In this document: positions 30,865 to 38,134 of the stretch, in pieces
Layout of the letters: every line of letters begins with the position of its first letter
Position numbering within the stretch: the stretch's first letter is position 1
Source: DATDRS01 sp035291605
Lineage (GTDB): Bacteria > Chloroflexota > Anaerolineae > Anaerolineales > UBA6663
Direction: 5' to 3'
Length of the DNA: 38,134 bases
NCBI GenBank assembly: GCA_035291605.1
Contig: DATDRS010000499.1
Coordinates: 1-38,134, forward strand
Program-made: the position numbers and the translations under genes
Notes under the pieces: generated by a model
Databases searched by the model: none
Seen by the model: the letters and a program-made list of their open reading frames with translations, nothing else
Told to the model about the DNA's origin: nothing

Positions 30865-32943
30865 TTATGGCACACTGCGCACGCAGCGGAAGCCGATATC
30901 CACGTCGTGGAAGCCCGGCCTCTGGTTGTAGCGTCTGGTCGTCGTGTAGAACTGACCATCCGCATTGCCGAAGGACCCGCCCCGCATCACGCGCTGGAGG
31001 CCAGTCTCCGGGCCAGCCGGATTCTCGGTAGGGGATTCGGCATAGTACGCGGCCCGGTACCAGTCGGCGGTCCACTCGACCACGTTCCCGGCCATGTCGT
31101 AAACGCCGAAGGGGCTGGCATTGTCCAGCGAGCCGACCTCGACGGTGTCGCTGTCTGCCACCGGGACGCGCTGCCGGTCAAACTCATTTCCCCACGGGAA
31201 GCGCCGCCTGTCGGTTCCACGCGCCGCATATTCCCATTCGGCCTCCGTGGGGAGGCGTTTATCTTCCCAGGCGCAGAAAGCCGTGGCCTGTTCCCAGGTA
31301 ACCTTGATCACCGGATAGTTGTCAAACTCCGGGTGATCGAAATAGGAGGCGCGGGTGAACGAGCCTTTGATGGTGGGCGGGGTGCAGGCTTTCGCGTCCA
31401 CACACTGCCGGTAGCGTGCGTTAGTCACTTCATACTGGTCAATCAAGAAAGAGCTCAGCGTGACGCGGTGAACCGGCCTCTCATCCAGCCGGTCCGTTGA
31501 TCCCATGTCGAAGGGACTGCCGGGCACAAGCACCATACCCTCCGGGAGCGCCGCCTCGGTTGCCGTCGGCGCGAGGGTGGGGACCGCCGTGGGCGGGGGA
31601 GCAGTGGGTGAAGGAACCGCGGTCGGAGGTCGCTGCGTGGCCAGCGCCGCCTCCGAAGGCGCGGCAGATGGAGGCAGGCTGGTTGGGCTGACCTCCACGA
31701 TTGCGGCGCTGGTCGCGGCGGCCGTGGGGGTGGGTTGCCTCTGTGAACCTGCCCTGGAGAGCACAGACACGCCGACAATAATGGCGACAATCACCAGTGC
31801 TCCCACCCCGACGAATACCCCGACTGGCAAGCCGCCTTTCTTTGCTGGCATCGCCACACGGGTCTCACCGGGCTGCTCTGCCGCCTGGCGGATCGTCGTC
31901 GCGATTTCAGATGCTCCCGGCGGAGTAACTGCCGGGGCTTCGGGGACCGGCGCCTGCGGGACGGCTGCGGCTTCGGTCTTCGCCGTTGGCGCAGTCGCAG
32001 CCGCGGGCGTGCGCACCGCCGTCGGGGGCTGGGCCGGGGGCGCGACCAGCGTCCGAATGGCCGGCTCCGGCGCGACTGCGCCAGTCGGCATGGCCTGGAG
32101 GTCGGCGGCAATCGCCCGGAGGATTGCGGCCATTTCGCCGGCCGTCTGCACGCGGTCGGCCGGGTTCTTGGTAAGCGACTTTTCGATGAGCGCCGCGAGG
32201 CCCTCTGGCACTTCCTCGACGACCTGGCGGATATCTGGCACCGCCTCGTTCAAGTGCTTCAACATGACCGTCATCGCCGAATCGCCTTCGAAGGGCGGGC
32301 GGCCCGTGGTCATCTCGTAGAGCATGATGCCGAGCGAGTAAATGTCGCTCCGCTCGTCAATGTGCTCGCCGCGCGCCTGCTCCGGCGACATGTAGGCCAC
32401 CGTGCCGACGATGGCGCCCGTGGCCGTGTGATGCTGACCGCCCAGGATTTTGGCGACGCCGAAGTCCATCAGGATCGGCTGGTTTTGCTGGTCGAGCATG
32501 ACGTTCCCCGGCTTAAGATCCCGGTGGATCATGCCGCGCTGGTGGGCATAGGCGACGGCCTCGCAGATGCCGGCCATGATGCGCAGCGTCTCGCCCAACG
32601 ACAGGCGCTGATGGGAGGCGTCGAGGGCTTTGAGCCGGGCCTGCAAGGTCTCGCCTGGCAGGTACTCCAACACCATGAAGTAGACGCCGCCGTCGTGGTT
32701 GAAGTCGAAGACCTGGATGATGTTGGGATGCCGCAGTTGGGCGACGGCGGCGGCCTCCTGCTCGAAGCGCCGCACGAACTCCGGGTCGCTGGACAGGTGC
32801 GGATGGATTAATTTGATGGCGACCGTCCGCCGCAGGTTGGGGTCGGCGCCTTTGTAGACCGCCGACATGCCCCCCTGGCCGAGGAGCGCTTCAACTTTGT
32901 AGCGCCCGCCGATCGTGTGCCCGATCCAGCTTGGCTGACTCAT
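30865..32943 (-). CDS. Ser/Thr protein kinase fused to an FGE-sulfatase (SUMF1-type) domain
   Basis: 692 residues. N-terminal Hanks-type kinase (about 14-275) with GQGGMSAVYKG, Lys44, HRDLKPGN with Asp142 and DFGVAK; a Pro/Ala/Thr-rich juxtamembrane linker; one transmembrane helix (about 375-395, GVFVGVGALVIVAIIVGVSVL); another Pro/Thr linker; and a C-terminal FGE-sulfatase domain (about 470-690: MVLVPGSPFDMGS, YEVTNARYRQCV, RLPTEAEWEYAARG, FPWGNEFD, YDMAGNVVEWTADWY, RVMRGGSF, GFRCVRS). The kinase would be cytosolic and the FGE-like domain outside, as a binding or modifying module. Start at 32943 after GGAGAGAGA. Confidence 0.9.
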   Translation of the reverse strand: MSQPSWIGHTIGGRYKVEALLGQGGMSAVYKGADPNLRRTVAIKLIHPHLSSDPEFVRRFEQEAAAVAQLRHPNIIQVFDFNHDGGVYFMVLEYLPGETLQARLKALDASHQRLSLGETLRIMAGICEAVAYAHQRGMIHRDLKPGNVMLDQQNQPILMDFGVAKILGGQHHTATGAIVGTVAYMSPEQARGEHIDERSDIYSLGIMLYEMTTGRPPFEGDSAMTVMLKHLNEAVPDIRQVVEEVPEGLAALIEKSLTKNPADRVQTAGEMAAILRAIAADLQAMPTGAVAPEPAIRTLVAPPAQPPTAVRTPAAATAPTAKTEAAAVPQAPVPEAPAVTPPGASEIATTIRQAAEQPGETRVAMPAKKGGLPVGVFVGVGALVIVAIIVGVSVLSRAGSQRQPTPTAAATSAAIVEVSPTSLPPSAAPSEAALATQRPPTAVPSPTAPPPTAVPTLAPTATEAALPEGMVLVPGSPFDMGSTDRLDERPVHRVTLSSFLIDQYEVTNARYRQCVDAKACTPPTIKGSFTRASYFDHPEFDNYPVIKVTWEQATAFCAWEDKRLPTEAEWEYAARGTDRRRFPWGNEFDRQRVPVADSDTVEVGSLDNASPFGVYDMAGNVVEWTADWYRAAYYAESPTENPAGPETGLQRVMRGGSFGNADGQFYTTTRRYNQRPGFHDVDIGFRCVRSVP

Positions 32944-32977
32944 GCTCTCTCTCTCCACGATGTTGGTTGAAGGCGAT

Positions 32978-33005
32978 AGTATCACCTTTTTTGCCATTGG
33001 CGCAA
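32978..33005 (-). promoter_or_regulatory. Candidate promoter for the kinase-FGE gene
   Basis: On the minus strand TTGCGC (33005-33000), a 16-bp spacer, GATACT (32983-32978). Moderate match; about 35 bases upstream of the ATG. Confidence 0.4.
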
Positions 33006-33030
33006 TCGGCAATCCGTTCCATCCGTTGAC

Positions 33031-33540
33031 TTAATGCCGGAAGTATCCCCGGCTCATCGGCCGCGACTCTTCGACCGTGATAAACGCATTCGGGTCGGCG
33101 GCGGCGATCGCGGCGCGCACGATGGGAATGTCTCTGCGCGCGACGATGCAGGTGACGACGGCCACCGCGCCGTCTTTGCCCTGGGCCATGAACTCGGTCG
33201 CGGCGTGGCCGGCCTCGCGCAGGGCCTTGGCTACCGCCGCGCCGCGCGCCGGGGAGTAAATACGGAACATCCCGTAGCCGATGGCGAGCCGCTCTTCGGC
33301 GATCATGCCCACGATCACGCCCGCGCCAAACCCGGCGGCGTAGCCCGCCACCGTCCAGGCGTTCAGCGGCCCTGTGAGCACCTGGCTCACGGCGAGGATG
33401 AACACCGCCGCCTGGATGGCCCCGATGACCCCGGCGACGATCTTCCGCCCGCGCATCATGAACAGCAGCCTCAGCGTGTCGAGCGACATATCCGTGAGGC
33501 GCATGAGGAAGACGAAGAGGCCGGCGAGGATAGGGTTCAT
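33031..33540 (-). CDS. UPF0316-like DUF5698/DUF2179 membrane protein
   Basis: 169 residues. Three hydrophobic segments in the first ~85 residues (ILAGLFVFLMRLTDMSLDTLRLLFMMRG, IGAIQAAVFILAVSQVL, YAAGFGAGVIVGMIAEERLAIGYG) and a cytosolic DUF2179 domain (RGAAVAKALREAGHAATEFMAQGKDGAVAVVTCIV, ARRDIPIVRAAIAAADPNAFITVEE). The pattern is that of UPF0316/YebE. Function unknown. Its ATG overlaps the stop of the glucan phosphorylase by four bases (ATGA), so it is translationally coupled to a carbohydrate enzyme. Confidence 0.82.
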   Translation of the reverse strand: MNPILAGLFVFLMRLTDMSLDTLRLLFMMRGRKIVAGVIGAIQAAVFILAVSQVLTGPLNAWTVAGYAAGFGAGVIVGMIAEERLAIGYGMFRIYSPARGAAVAKALREAGHAATEFMAQGKDGAVAVVTCIVARRDIPIVRAAIAAADPNAFITVEESRPMSRGYFRH

Positions 33541-35696
33541 CTAGCTAAATACATCTCCTCGACGTACTGCTTCACCATCCGCCGCGTGGAGAACTGCGGC
33601 GCGAGGGTAGAGATGGACTCTTTCACCTTGCGCATCCAACCGGGGGACATCTCGTTCAGGCCATTTTCGTAATAGAGCGGGACGATTTGATTCTCCAGGA
33701 CGTCGTACAGGCTCGCGGCGTCCTGGGCATCCTGCTCGTCGGCGCTGCTGAATTCTGCCTCGTCGCTGATGGCCCAGCCGTTGTCGCCGTTGTAGCCCTC
33801 CTGCCACCAGCCGTCGAGCACCGAGAAGTTGAGCACGCCGTTGAGCGCGGCCTTCATGCCCGACGTGCCGGAGGCCTCCAGCGGACGGCGCGGGTTGTTC
33901 ATCCACACGTCCACGCCCTGCACCAGATAGCGCGCGAGGTTCATGTCGTAGTCTTCGAGGAAGACGATGCGCCCGCCGTACTCGGCGCGTTTGAGCGTGC
34001 GGTAAACCTGCTGGATGATGAGTTTGCCGGGTTCGTCCATGGGGTGCGCTTTGCCCGCGAAGATGACTTGCACCGGGCGCTGGGCGTGGTTGACGATCCG
34101 CAGCAGCCGCTCGGGGTCGCGCATGGCGAGCGAGCCGCGCTTGTAGGTGGCGAACCGCCGCGCAAAGCCGATGGTGAGCGCGTACGGATCGAGCAGGACA
34201 CCCGCGGCCACGATTTGCACCGGGTGATGGCTGGTGCTGAGCCAGTGGGCGCGCGCGCGTTCGCGGGCGAAGGCGACGAGTTTGCGTTTAAGATGCCGCC
34301 GCACCACCCACAGTTCTTCGTCGGGCACGGCGAAGATGGATTGCCACAGGTCGTGGTCGTCCAGGTCTTCCATCCAGTTCGGGCCGAGGTAGCGGTCATA
34401 AAGCAGTTTCATCCGGCGGGCCAGCCACGTGCCGGTGTGCACACCGTTAGTGATCGCGGTGATGGGCACGCGCTCGACGGGCGTCTCGGGGAAAAGGAAT
34501 TGCCACATCTTGCGGCTTACCTGCCCGTGCAGCTCGCTCACGCCGTTGCGCTTGTGCGACAGGCGGAGGGCGAGGATAGACATACTGAAGGTCTGCCCCC
34601 ACGACTGGGTGTGGCGCGCGAGGTCCATGAACTTCTCGCGGTCGAGTCCCAGTTGGCCCCAATAGCCGCCGAAATAGCGGTCCATCAACCAGTCGGGGAA
34701 CTCTTCGTTCCCGGCGGCGACGGGCGTGTGCGTCGTGAAGATGGTCCTGGCGCGCACTTCCGCGAGAGCATCGTCGAAGGCCTTGCCCTGCGCCACCCGC
34801 TCGCGGATGCGCTCCAGCGCCATGAAGGCAGAGTGCCCCTCATTCATATGCCACACCTGAGGCTGAATGCCTAAGGCGCGCAAGGCCTGCACCCCGCCGA
34901 TCCCCAGCGCGATCTCCTGCGAGATGCGGGTGTCGAGGTCGCCGCCGTAGACGCGGGCAGTCAGATCCCGGTCGTTCGGCGCATTTTCGGGCACGTCGCT
35001 GTCGAGCAGGATGAGCGGGACGCGGCCCACCTGGATCTTCCACAGGCGCGCGTGGAGCGCCCGCCCCGGCAGGTCCACCTTGATCAGCAGCGGTTTGTCG
35101 TGCGCGTCAAGCAGCGGGATGACGGGCATGTCGTCGAACGAGTGGCGGCGGTAACCCGCCTCCTGCCAGCCGTCTTCGGTGATGTGCTGCGAGAAGTAGC
35201 CCTGGTTGTAAAGGAAGCCCACGCCCACGAACGGCAGGCCCAGGTCGGAGGCTTCTTTGGCATGGTCGCCGGAGAGGACGCCGAGGCCGCCCGCGTAGGT
35301 GGGGAAGGATTCGTGCAGGCCAAATTCAGTGGAGAAGTAGGCGATGAGGTGATCGGCGTGGTCGGGGTAGGCGCGGGAGTACCAGGTGTGGGCGGGGCGC
35401 ATGTAGGCGTCGAAAGCCGCCATCGTGCGGTCGTAGAACTCGAGGCAGCGCTTGTCGTGAATGGCGGCGTTGAGGGCCTTGCGCTTCACGTTGCGCAGGA
35501 ACTTGACCGGGTTGTGGTAGCACTCGATCCACAACTGCTCCTCAATCGTCTTGAAGAGTTCCTGCGCTTCGGGATGCCACGACCACCACAGGTTGAGCGC
35601 CAGTTCGCTCAGGCGGCCAATGCGGCGCGGCAAGGACACGCCGGCGAGCAGGCCAGGCGGGTCGCTGGTAGTTTCTTGAGCTTGGATCGGAATCAC
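33537..35696 (-). CDS. glgP: Alpha-glucan (glycogen) phosphorylase, short type
   Basis: 719 residues. It matches the shorter phosphorylase group found in archaea and thermophilic bacteria: an N-terminal RIGRLSELALNLWWSWHPEAQELF, then YFSTEFGLHESFPTYAGGLGVLSGDH, VWHMNEGHSAFMALERI, TTHTPVAAGNEEFP, and the PLP site EASGTSGMKAALNG with Lys615. The reaction is phosphorolysis of alpha-1,4 glucan to glucose-1-phosphate. The GTG start at 35696 has GGGAG at seven bases. Its stop overlaps the ATG of the UPF0316 gene. Confidence 0.92.
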   Translation of the reverse strand: MIPIQAQETTSDPPGLLAGVSLPRRIGRLSELALNLWWSWHPEAQELFKTIEEQLWIECYHNPVKFLRNVKRKALNAAIHDKRCLEFYDRTMAAFDAYMRPAHTWYSRAYPDHADHLIAYFSTEFGLHESFPTYAGGLGVLSGDHAKEASDLGLPFVGVGFLYNQGYFSQHITEDGWQEAGYRRHSFDDMPVIPLLDAHDKPLLIKVDLPGRALHARLWKIQVGRVPLILLDSDVPENAPNDRDLTARVYGGDLDTRISQEIALGIGGVQALRALGIQPQVWHMNEGHSAFMALERIRERVAQGKAFDDALAEVRARTIFTTHTPVAAGNEEFPDWLMDRYFGGYWGQLGLDREKFMDLARHTQSWGQTFSMSILALRLSHKRNGVSELHGQVSRKMWQFLFPETPVERVPITAITNGVHTGTWLARRMKLLYDRYLGPNWMEDLDDHDLWQSIFAVPDEELWVVRRHLKRKLVAFARERARAHWLSTSHHPVQIVAAGVLLDPYALTIGFARRFATYKRGSLAMRDPERLLRIVNHAQRPVQVIFAGKAHPMDEPGKLIIQQVYRTLKRAEYGGRIVFLEDYDMNLARYLVQGVDVWMNNPRRPLEASGTSGMKAALNGVLNFSVLDGWWQEGYNGDNGWAISDEAEFSSADEQDAQDAASLYDVLENQIVPLYYENGLNEMSPGWMRKVKESISTLAPQFSTRRMVKQYVEEMYLAR

Positions 35697-35801
35697 AAAA
35701 GTCTCCCGTGTAAGTAGGTGGGGTAAAGCGGAAAGAATATACCACAGGGGGCAGGGGGCTGAAAGGAGAGGGCAACTTGCAAAGGCAACTGCTTTCTGGT
35801 C

Positions 35802-35807
35802 TATAAT
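35802..35807 (+). promoter_or_regulatory. TATAAT box six bases before the lutA-like ATG
   Basis: A perfect -10 lies at 35802-35807, so the transcript would start at or next to the A of the ATG at 35814 (leaderless). The best -35 candidate, TTGCAA at 35777-35782, has a 19-bp spacer. Confidence 0.5.
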
Positions 35808-35813
35808 CTAACC

Positions 35814-36680
35814 ATGCCCCAACCTCCCCGCGTCCAACTCTTCATCACCTGCATTGTGGACTCGCTCTTCCCGCAAGTGGGCGAGGCGGTGATAGACGTG
35901 CTGAAACGCCTCGGGGTGGACGTTGAGTTCCCCGAGGCCCAAACGTGCTGCGGCCAGCCGGCCTACAATGCCGGTTTCAGAGACGAGGCGCGAGAGGCGG
36001 CTTTGCATTTCATGAATGTATTTTCCTCACCCCCCTCTGTCCCGCCTCTCCTCACCGCGTCCTTCGACTTCGCTCAGGATGCACGGTCAGGAGAGGGGGG
36101 ATGGGGGGGTGAGGCTGTGCCTTATATCCTCACTCCCTCCGGCTCGTGCGCCGCGATGATCGTTCACGGCTACCGCGACTTGTTTGCGGGCGACCCCGCC
36201 AACCTCGCCCGCGCCAGGGCTGTGGCCGCGCGCACTTACGAGTTCTCGCAGTTCCTCGTGGAGGTGTTGAAAGTCGAGGATGTGCGTGCGTCCCTCGGCT
36301 CCGCTTCGCGAAGCACCCCGCTGGGGCAGGACAGGCGTTTCGGCGGGCCGCTGACCTATCATCCTTCCTGTCACCTGCTCCGCGGTCTGGGCGTGAAGGA
36401 CGCGCCGACCAAATTGTTGTCCCACGTACGCGAGGCCGAGATTGTCCCGCTCCCCAACGCCGAGGAGTGTTGCGGCTTCGGCGGGCTGTTCGCAATCAAG
36501 CACGGCGACATCTCCAGCGCGATCCTCGACAGGAAACTGGAAAACATCCGCGCCACTAAAGCCGCGACTGTGGTGGGCTGTGACATGAGCTGCCTGATGC
36601 ACATCCAGGGCGCGCTCTCGCGGGATGGCTCGCGGACGAGGTGTGTGCATCTGGCGGAGGTGTTGGCAGCGGATGGGTAA
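35814..36680 (+). CDS. LutA-like CCG-domain (heterodisulfide-reductase-type) Fe-S oxidoreductase with two repeat insertions
   Basis: 288 residues; LutA-type proteins are about 240. Two CCG domains: TCIVDSLFPQVGEAVIDVLKRLGVDVEFPEAQTCCGQPAYNAGF and TYHPSCHLLRGLGV ... NAEECCGFGGLFAIKHGDIS, with the paired CCG cysteines that ligate Fe-S clusters in lactate-oxidising LutABC and HdrB. The expected segment between them is interrupted twice: about 30 residues encoded by a 90-bp palindrome (36025-36114), and about 15 residues from a GC-rich repeat (36305-36327). Both keep the frame. No LutB/LutC gene is adjacent, so its electron partner is elsewhere or lost. An unusual case worth checking for activity. 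Confidence 0.82.
   Translation: MPQPPRVQLFITCIVDSLFPQVGEAVIDVLKRLGVDVEFPEAQTCCGQPAYNAGFRDEAREAALHFMNVFSSPPSVPPLLTASFDFAQDARSGEGGWGGEAVPYILTPSGSCAAMIVHGYRDLFAGDPANLARARAVAARTYEFSQFLVEVLKVEDVRASLGSASRSTPLGQDRRFGGPLTYHPSCHLLRGLGVKDAPTKLLSHVREAEIVPLPNAEECCGFGGLFAIKHGDISSAILDRKLENIRATKAATVVGCDMSCLMHIQGALSRDGSRTRCVHLAEVLAADG
36025..36114. repeat. 90-bp palindromic element inserted in frame in lutA
   Basis: Outer arms CCTCACCCCCC (36025-36035) and GGGGGGTGAGG (36104-36114) pair over 11 bp; inner arms CCTCTCCT (36045-36052) and AGGAGAGG (36089-36096) pair over 8 bp. The loop contains TTCGACTTCGCTCAGGA (36063-36079), a motif I associate with dispersed repeats in related genomes. The length, 90 bp, equals 30 codons, so the reading frame is kept. 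Confidence 0.7.
36305..36327. repeat. 23-bp repeat copy inside lutA, second insertion
   Basis: TTCGCGAAGCACCCC, then two variable bases, then TGGGGC. It matches 2440-2462 at 21 of 23 positions. It starts within GCTTCGCGAAGC, a 12-bp perfect palindrome. It translates as part of SASRSTPLGQ, residues that have no place in the CCG domain plan. Confidence 0.7.
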
Positions 36681-36700
36681 CGGATGCAGCGGATAGGTGT

Positions 36701-36728
36701 TTGTTTTATCAGACAATCGGACTATACT
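36701..36728 (+). promoter_or_regulatory. Candidate promoter for lgt
   Basis: TTGTTT (36701-36706), a 16-bp spacer and TATACT (36723-36728), about 45 bases before the ATG at 36774. Confidence 0.5.
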
Positions 36729-36773
36729 TTCCCCTGTTTCCCTGCTCGGCCAGCCACGCACGAAGGAGGCAGT

Positions 36774-37535
36774 ATGTACCCCGTTCTCTTCCAAATTGGC
36801 GGTGTCTCAATCTACGCGCACGGTTTCTTCCTCCTGCTCGGTCTGCTCGTCGGCCTCGCCGTGCTCATCTACGAAGCGCGGCGCAGGCGCTGGCCGAAGG
36901 AAGAAGTCATCCCCATCACGCTGGCCGCGTTCGTCGGCGGGATGATCGGCGCGCGGCTTTCGATTTTATTCTTCAACGGCTGGGAAACAGCGCCGGTCGT
37001 GCTGAATTTCTACGCGCTCTTCGACCCGCGCATCGGCCCCGGCTCGATCCTCGGCGGGGTGGCGGGCGCGTATCTCGGCGGGTACATCGCCAGCAAGGCG
37101 ATTGGCAAAGCGGGGTGCGCGTGCGATGCGTTTGCCCCGGCGCTGGCGCTGGCGACGGCGGTCGGGCGCATCGGCGATTACCTGGCCGCCGAGGATGGGC
37201 TGGGCAAGGCGACGACGCTCCCCTGGGGCGTCCCCGTCCCTGGCGTAGATTACCTCGTCCACCCCACGCCGCTCTACGACGCCGGGTTCAACCTGCTCTG
37301 GTTCGCCGTGCTTATTCTCCTGCGCGATCATCCGAAGATGCAGGACGGCAACCTGCTCAAGTTCGGGTTGGCCGGGTACGCTGCCTTCCGCTTCTTTGTC
37401 GAGTTTGTCCGCAGTAACCGCGTGATTGCATTGGGGCTGACGGGGCAGCAGTTTTTCTGCATCGGACTGCTGATTGTGCTGTCGGTGTATTACGGGAGGC
37501 GGTGGCAGCAGATGCGGAGGGCGATGGCCGCTTGA
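36774..37535 (+). CDS. lgt: Prolipoprotein diacylglyceryl transferase
   Basis: 253 residues, several transmembrane helices. It has the Lgt N-terminus with YAHGFFLLLG (His16), the FFNGWETAP/ARLSILFF region and the signature GRIGDYL at 131-137 (Arg132), where the usual GRIGNF asparagine is Asp135, and HPTPLYDAGFNLLWF near residue 163. The enzyme transfers diacylglycerol from phosphatidylglycerol to the lipobox cysteine of prolipoproteins such as the DUF3048 product. The ATG at 36774 is preceded by AAGGAGG, which decides the start over the longer frame from 36684. Confidence 0.93.
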   Translation: MYPVLFQIGGVSIYAHGFFLLLGLLVGLAVLIYEARRRRWPKEEVIPITLAAFVGGMIGARLSILFFNGWETAPVVLNFYALFDPRIGPGSILGGVAGAYLGGYIASKAIGKAGCACDAFAPALALATAVGRIGDYLAAEDGLGKATTLPWGVPVPGVDYLVHPTPLYDAGFNLLWFAVLILLRDHPKMQDGNLLKFGLAGYAAFRFFVEFVRSNRVIALGLTGQQFFCIGLLIVLSVYYGRRWQQMRRAMAA

Positions 37536-37591
37536 CGCGATAGGGGCTCGAAATTGCGCGCCGCGCTTGGCGAAGAAGGAGGCGCCTCAAT

Positions 37592-38134
37592 ATGTCAGGA
37601 CAGCCGCCAGAAATCGAAAAGCTGCTGATCGAACTTCGCAGCGAAGAGGCCTATCGCCGGAAGGCCGCCGCGGAGGAGGTCGCGGCGCTGGGGTTGAAGG
37701 ACGAGCAGATTATCACTGCGCTGGAAACGGTAGCGGCCCAAGACCCTAACAGATACGTCAAGAGCGCGGCTGAGGCAGCGTTGATTGCTCTCGGAGTGAA
37801 GGTACCAGAGAAACCTCCAGCCGCGCCAAAAATCGTTCCCCCTCCTCTCTCCACTGCGGCAAAGCGTCGGGAGTTTATGATCGGTTTCGTCGGTTGGTGG
37901 GTGGTCAATGGGGCGCTGTGGCTTGGATTGACGGGCGGGGAGGGATTGGGGCCAGGGGGATTCGGCATCCTCCTTAATCTCCTGCTCTTCCCCGCCAATC
38001 TGCTTATGCTCATTGTCCTGGCCTTCATCCGGCGCTGGATAGCACTGGGTGGGCTGGCTGCGATTGCGGTCAACCTGCTGATCGCGCTGATTATGGGCGT
38101 CGCCCTGGCGGGGTTCTGTTTTATCCCGTTCTTC
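37592..38134 (+). CDS. HEAT-like repeat plus transmembrane protein, partial
   Basis: Open from ATG 37592 (GGAGG ten bases before it) to the window edge, 181 codons without stop. The N-terminal ~70 residues resemble a HEAT-like helical region (AYRRKAAAEEVAALGLKDEQIITALETVAAQDPNRYVKSAAEAALIALG), followed by a Pro-rich stretch and three hydrophobic segments (about 95-115, 120-145, 155-180). The C-terminus is outside the window. HEAT-like plus membrane helices suggests a scaffold or unknown envelope protein; no function is assigned. Confidence 0.7.
   Translation, partial: MSGQPPEIEKLLIELRSEEAYRRKAAAEEVAALGLKDEQIITALETVAAQDPNRYVKSAAEAALIALGVKVPEKPPAAPKIVPPPLSTAAKRREFMIGFVGWWVVNGALWLGLTGGEGLGPGGFGILLNLLLFPANLLMLIVLAFIRRWIALGGLAAIAVNLLIALIMGVALAGFCFIPFF

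Overview
The window is GC-rich, densely coded bacterial chromosome. The gene set suggests a Chloroflexota bacterium of the Anaerolineae type: a very long multi-GAF histidine kinase with REC/degenerate-GGDEF regulators, a DUF3048 lipoprotein, DUF4388 with an Mgl-type GTPase, V4R and left-handed beta-helix proteins, a short-type glucan phosphorylase, and heptanucleotide and palindromic dispersed repeats. This assignment rests on gene content and was not tested by a search. No rRNA, tRNA or CRISPR array was seen.

Layout. 1-3.7 kb, minus strand: a thermolysin-type (M4) protease cut by the window edge, a UPF0104/LPG-synthase-like membrane protein and an HtrA protease. 3.7-7.5 kb, plus: a small leader ORF, a TM/coiled-coil/HhH protein, a 40-residue membrane peptide, a zinc-ribbon protein and an acyl-CoA ligase. 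7.5-11.4 kb: creatininase-family hydrolase, ECF sigma factor with an NTF2-like tail, a small divergent protein, a GNAT acetyltransferase and a DUF2269-like membrane protein. 11.3-13.7 kb, minus, with visibly lower GC: a short integron cassette array without an integrase (CALIN-like). It holds a PD-(D/E)XK nuclease cassette, a cassette with a small unknown ORF plus a CcbP-type calcium-binding protein, and the remains of a DUF433/DUF5615 toxin-antitoxin cassette. 13.9-29.3 kb, minus: signalling and lipid-related genes. These are a nucleophile-less alpha/beta hydrolase, a CheY-like regulator, a 2260-residue GAF/PAS kinase, two REC-GGDEF-like regulators, an acyl-ACP-reductase-like protein, a hexapeptide-repeat protein, a V4R protein, an intact alpha/beta hydrolase, a small GTPase and a DUF4388 protein. 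29.4-38.1 kb: DUF3048 lipoprotein, Ser/Thr kinase fused to an FGE-sulfatase domain, UPF0316 protein, glucan phosphorylase, a LutA-like CCG protein with two in-frame palindromic repeat insertions, Lgt, and a truncated HEAT-like/membrane protein.

The strongest unusual signals are: (1) the cassette array, where each cassette's 5' end is the exact inverted complement of the R'' box of its own attC, as integron chemistry predicts; (2) in-frame palindromic elements inside lutA, one of which shares a 23-bp core with an intergenic copy 34 kb away; (3) a recombination junction that destroyed the DUF5615 toxin and left its antisense as the tail of a neighbouring membrane protein; (4) an acyl-ACP-reductase-like protein that keeps the catalytic cysteine, next to an acyltransferase-fold protein, a V4R protein and a hydrolase; (5) an alpha/beta hydrolase whose nucleophilic serine is glycine.
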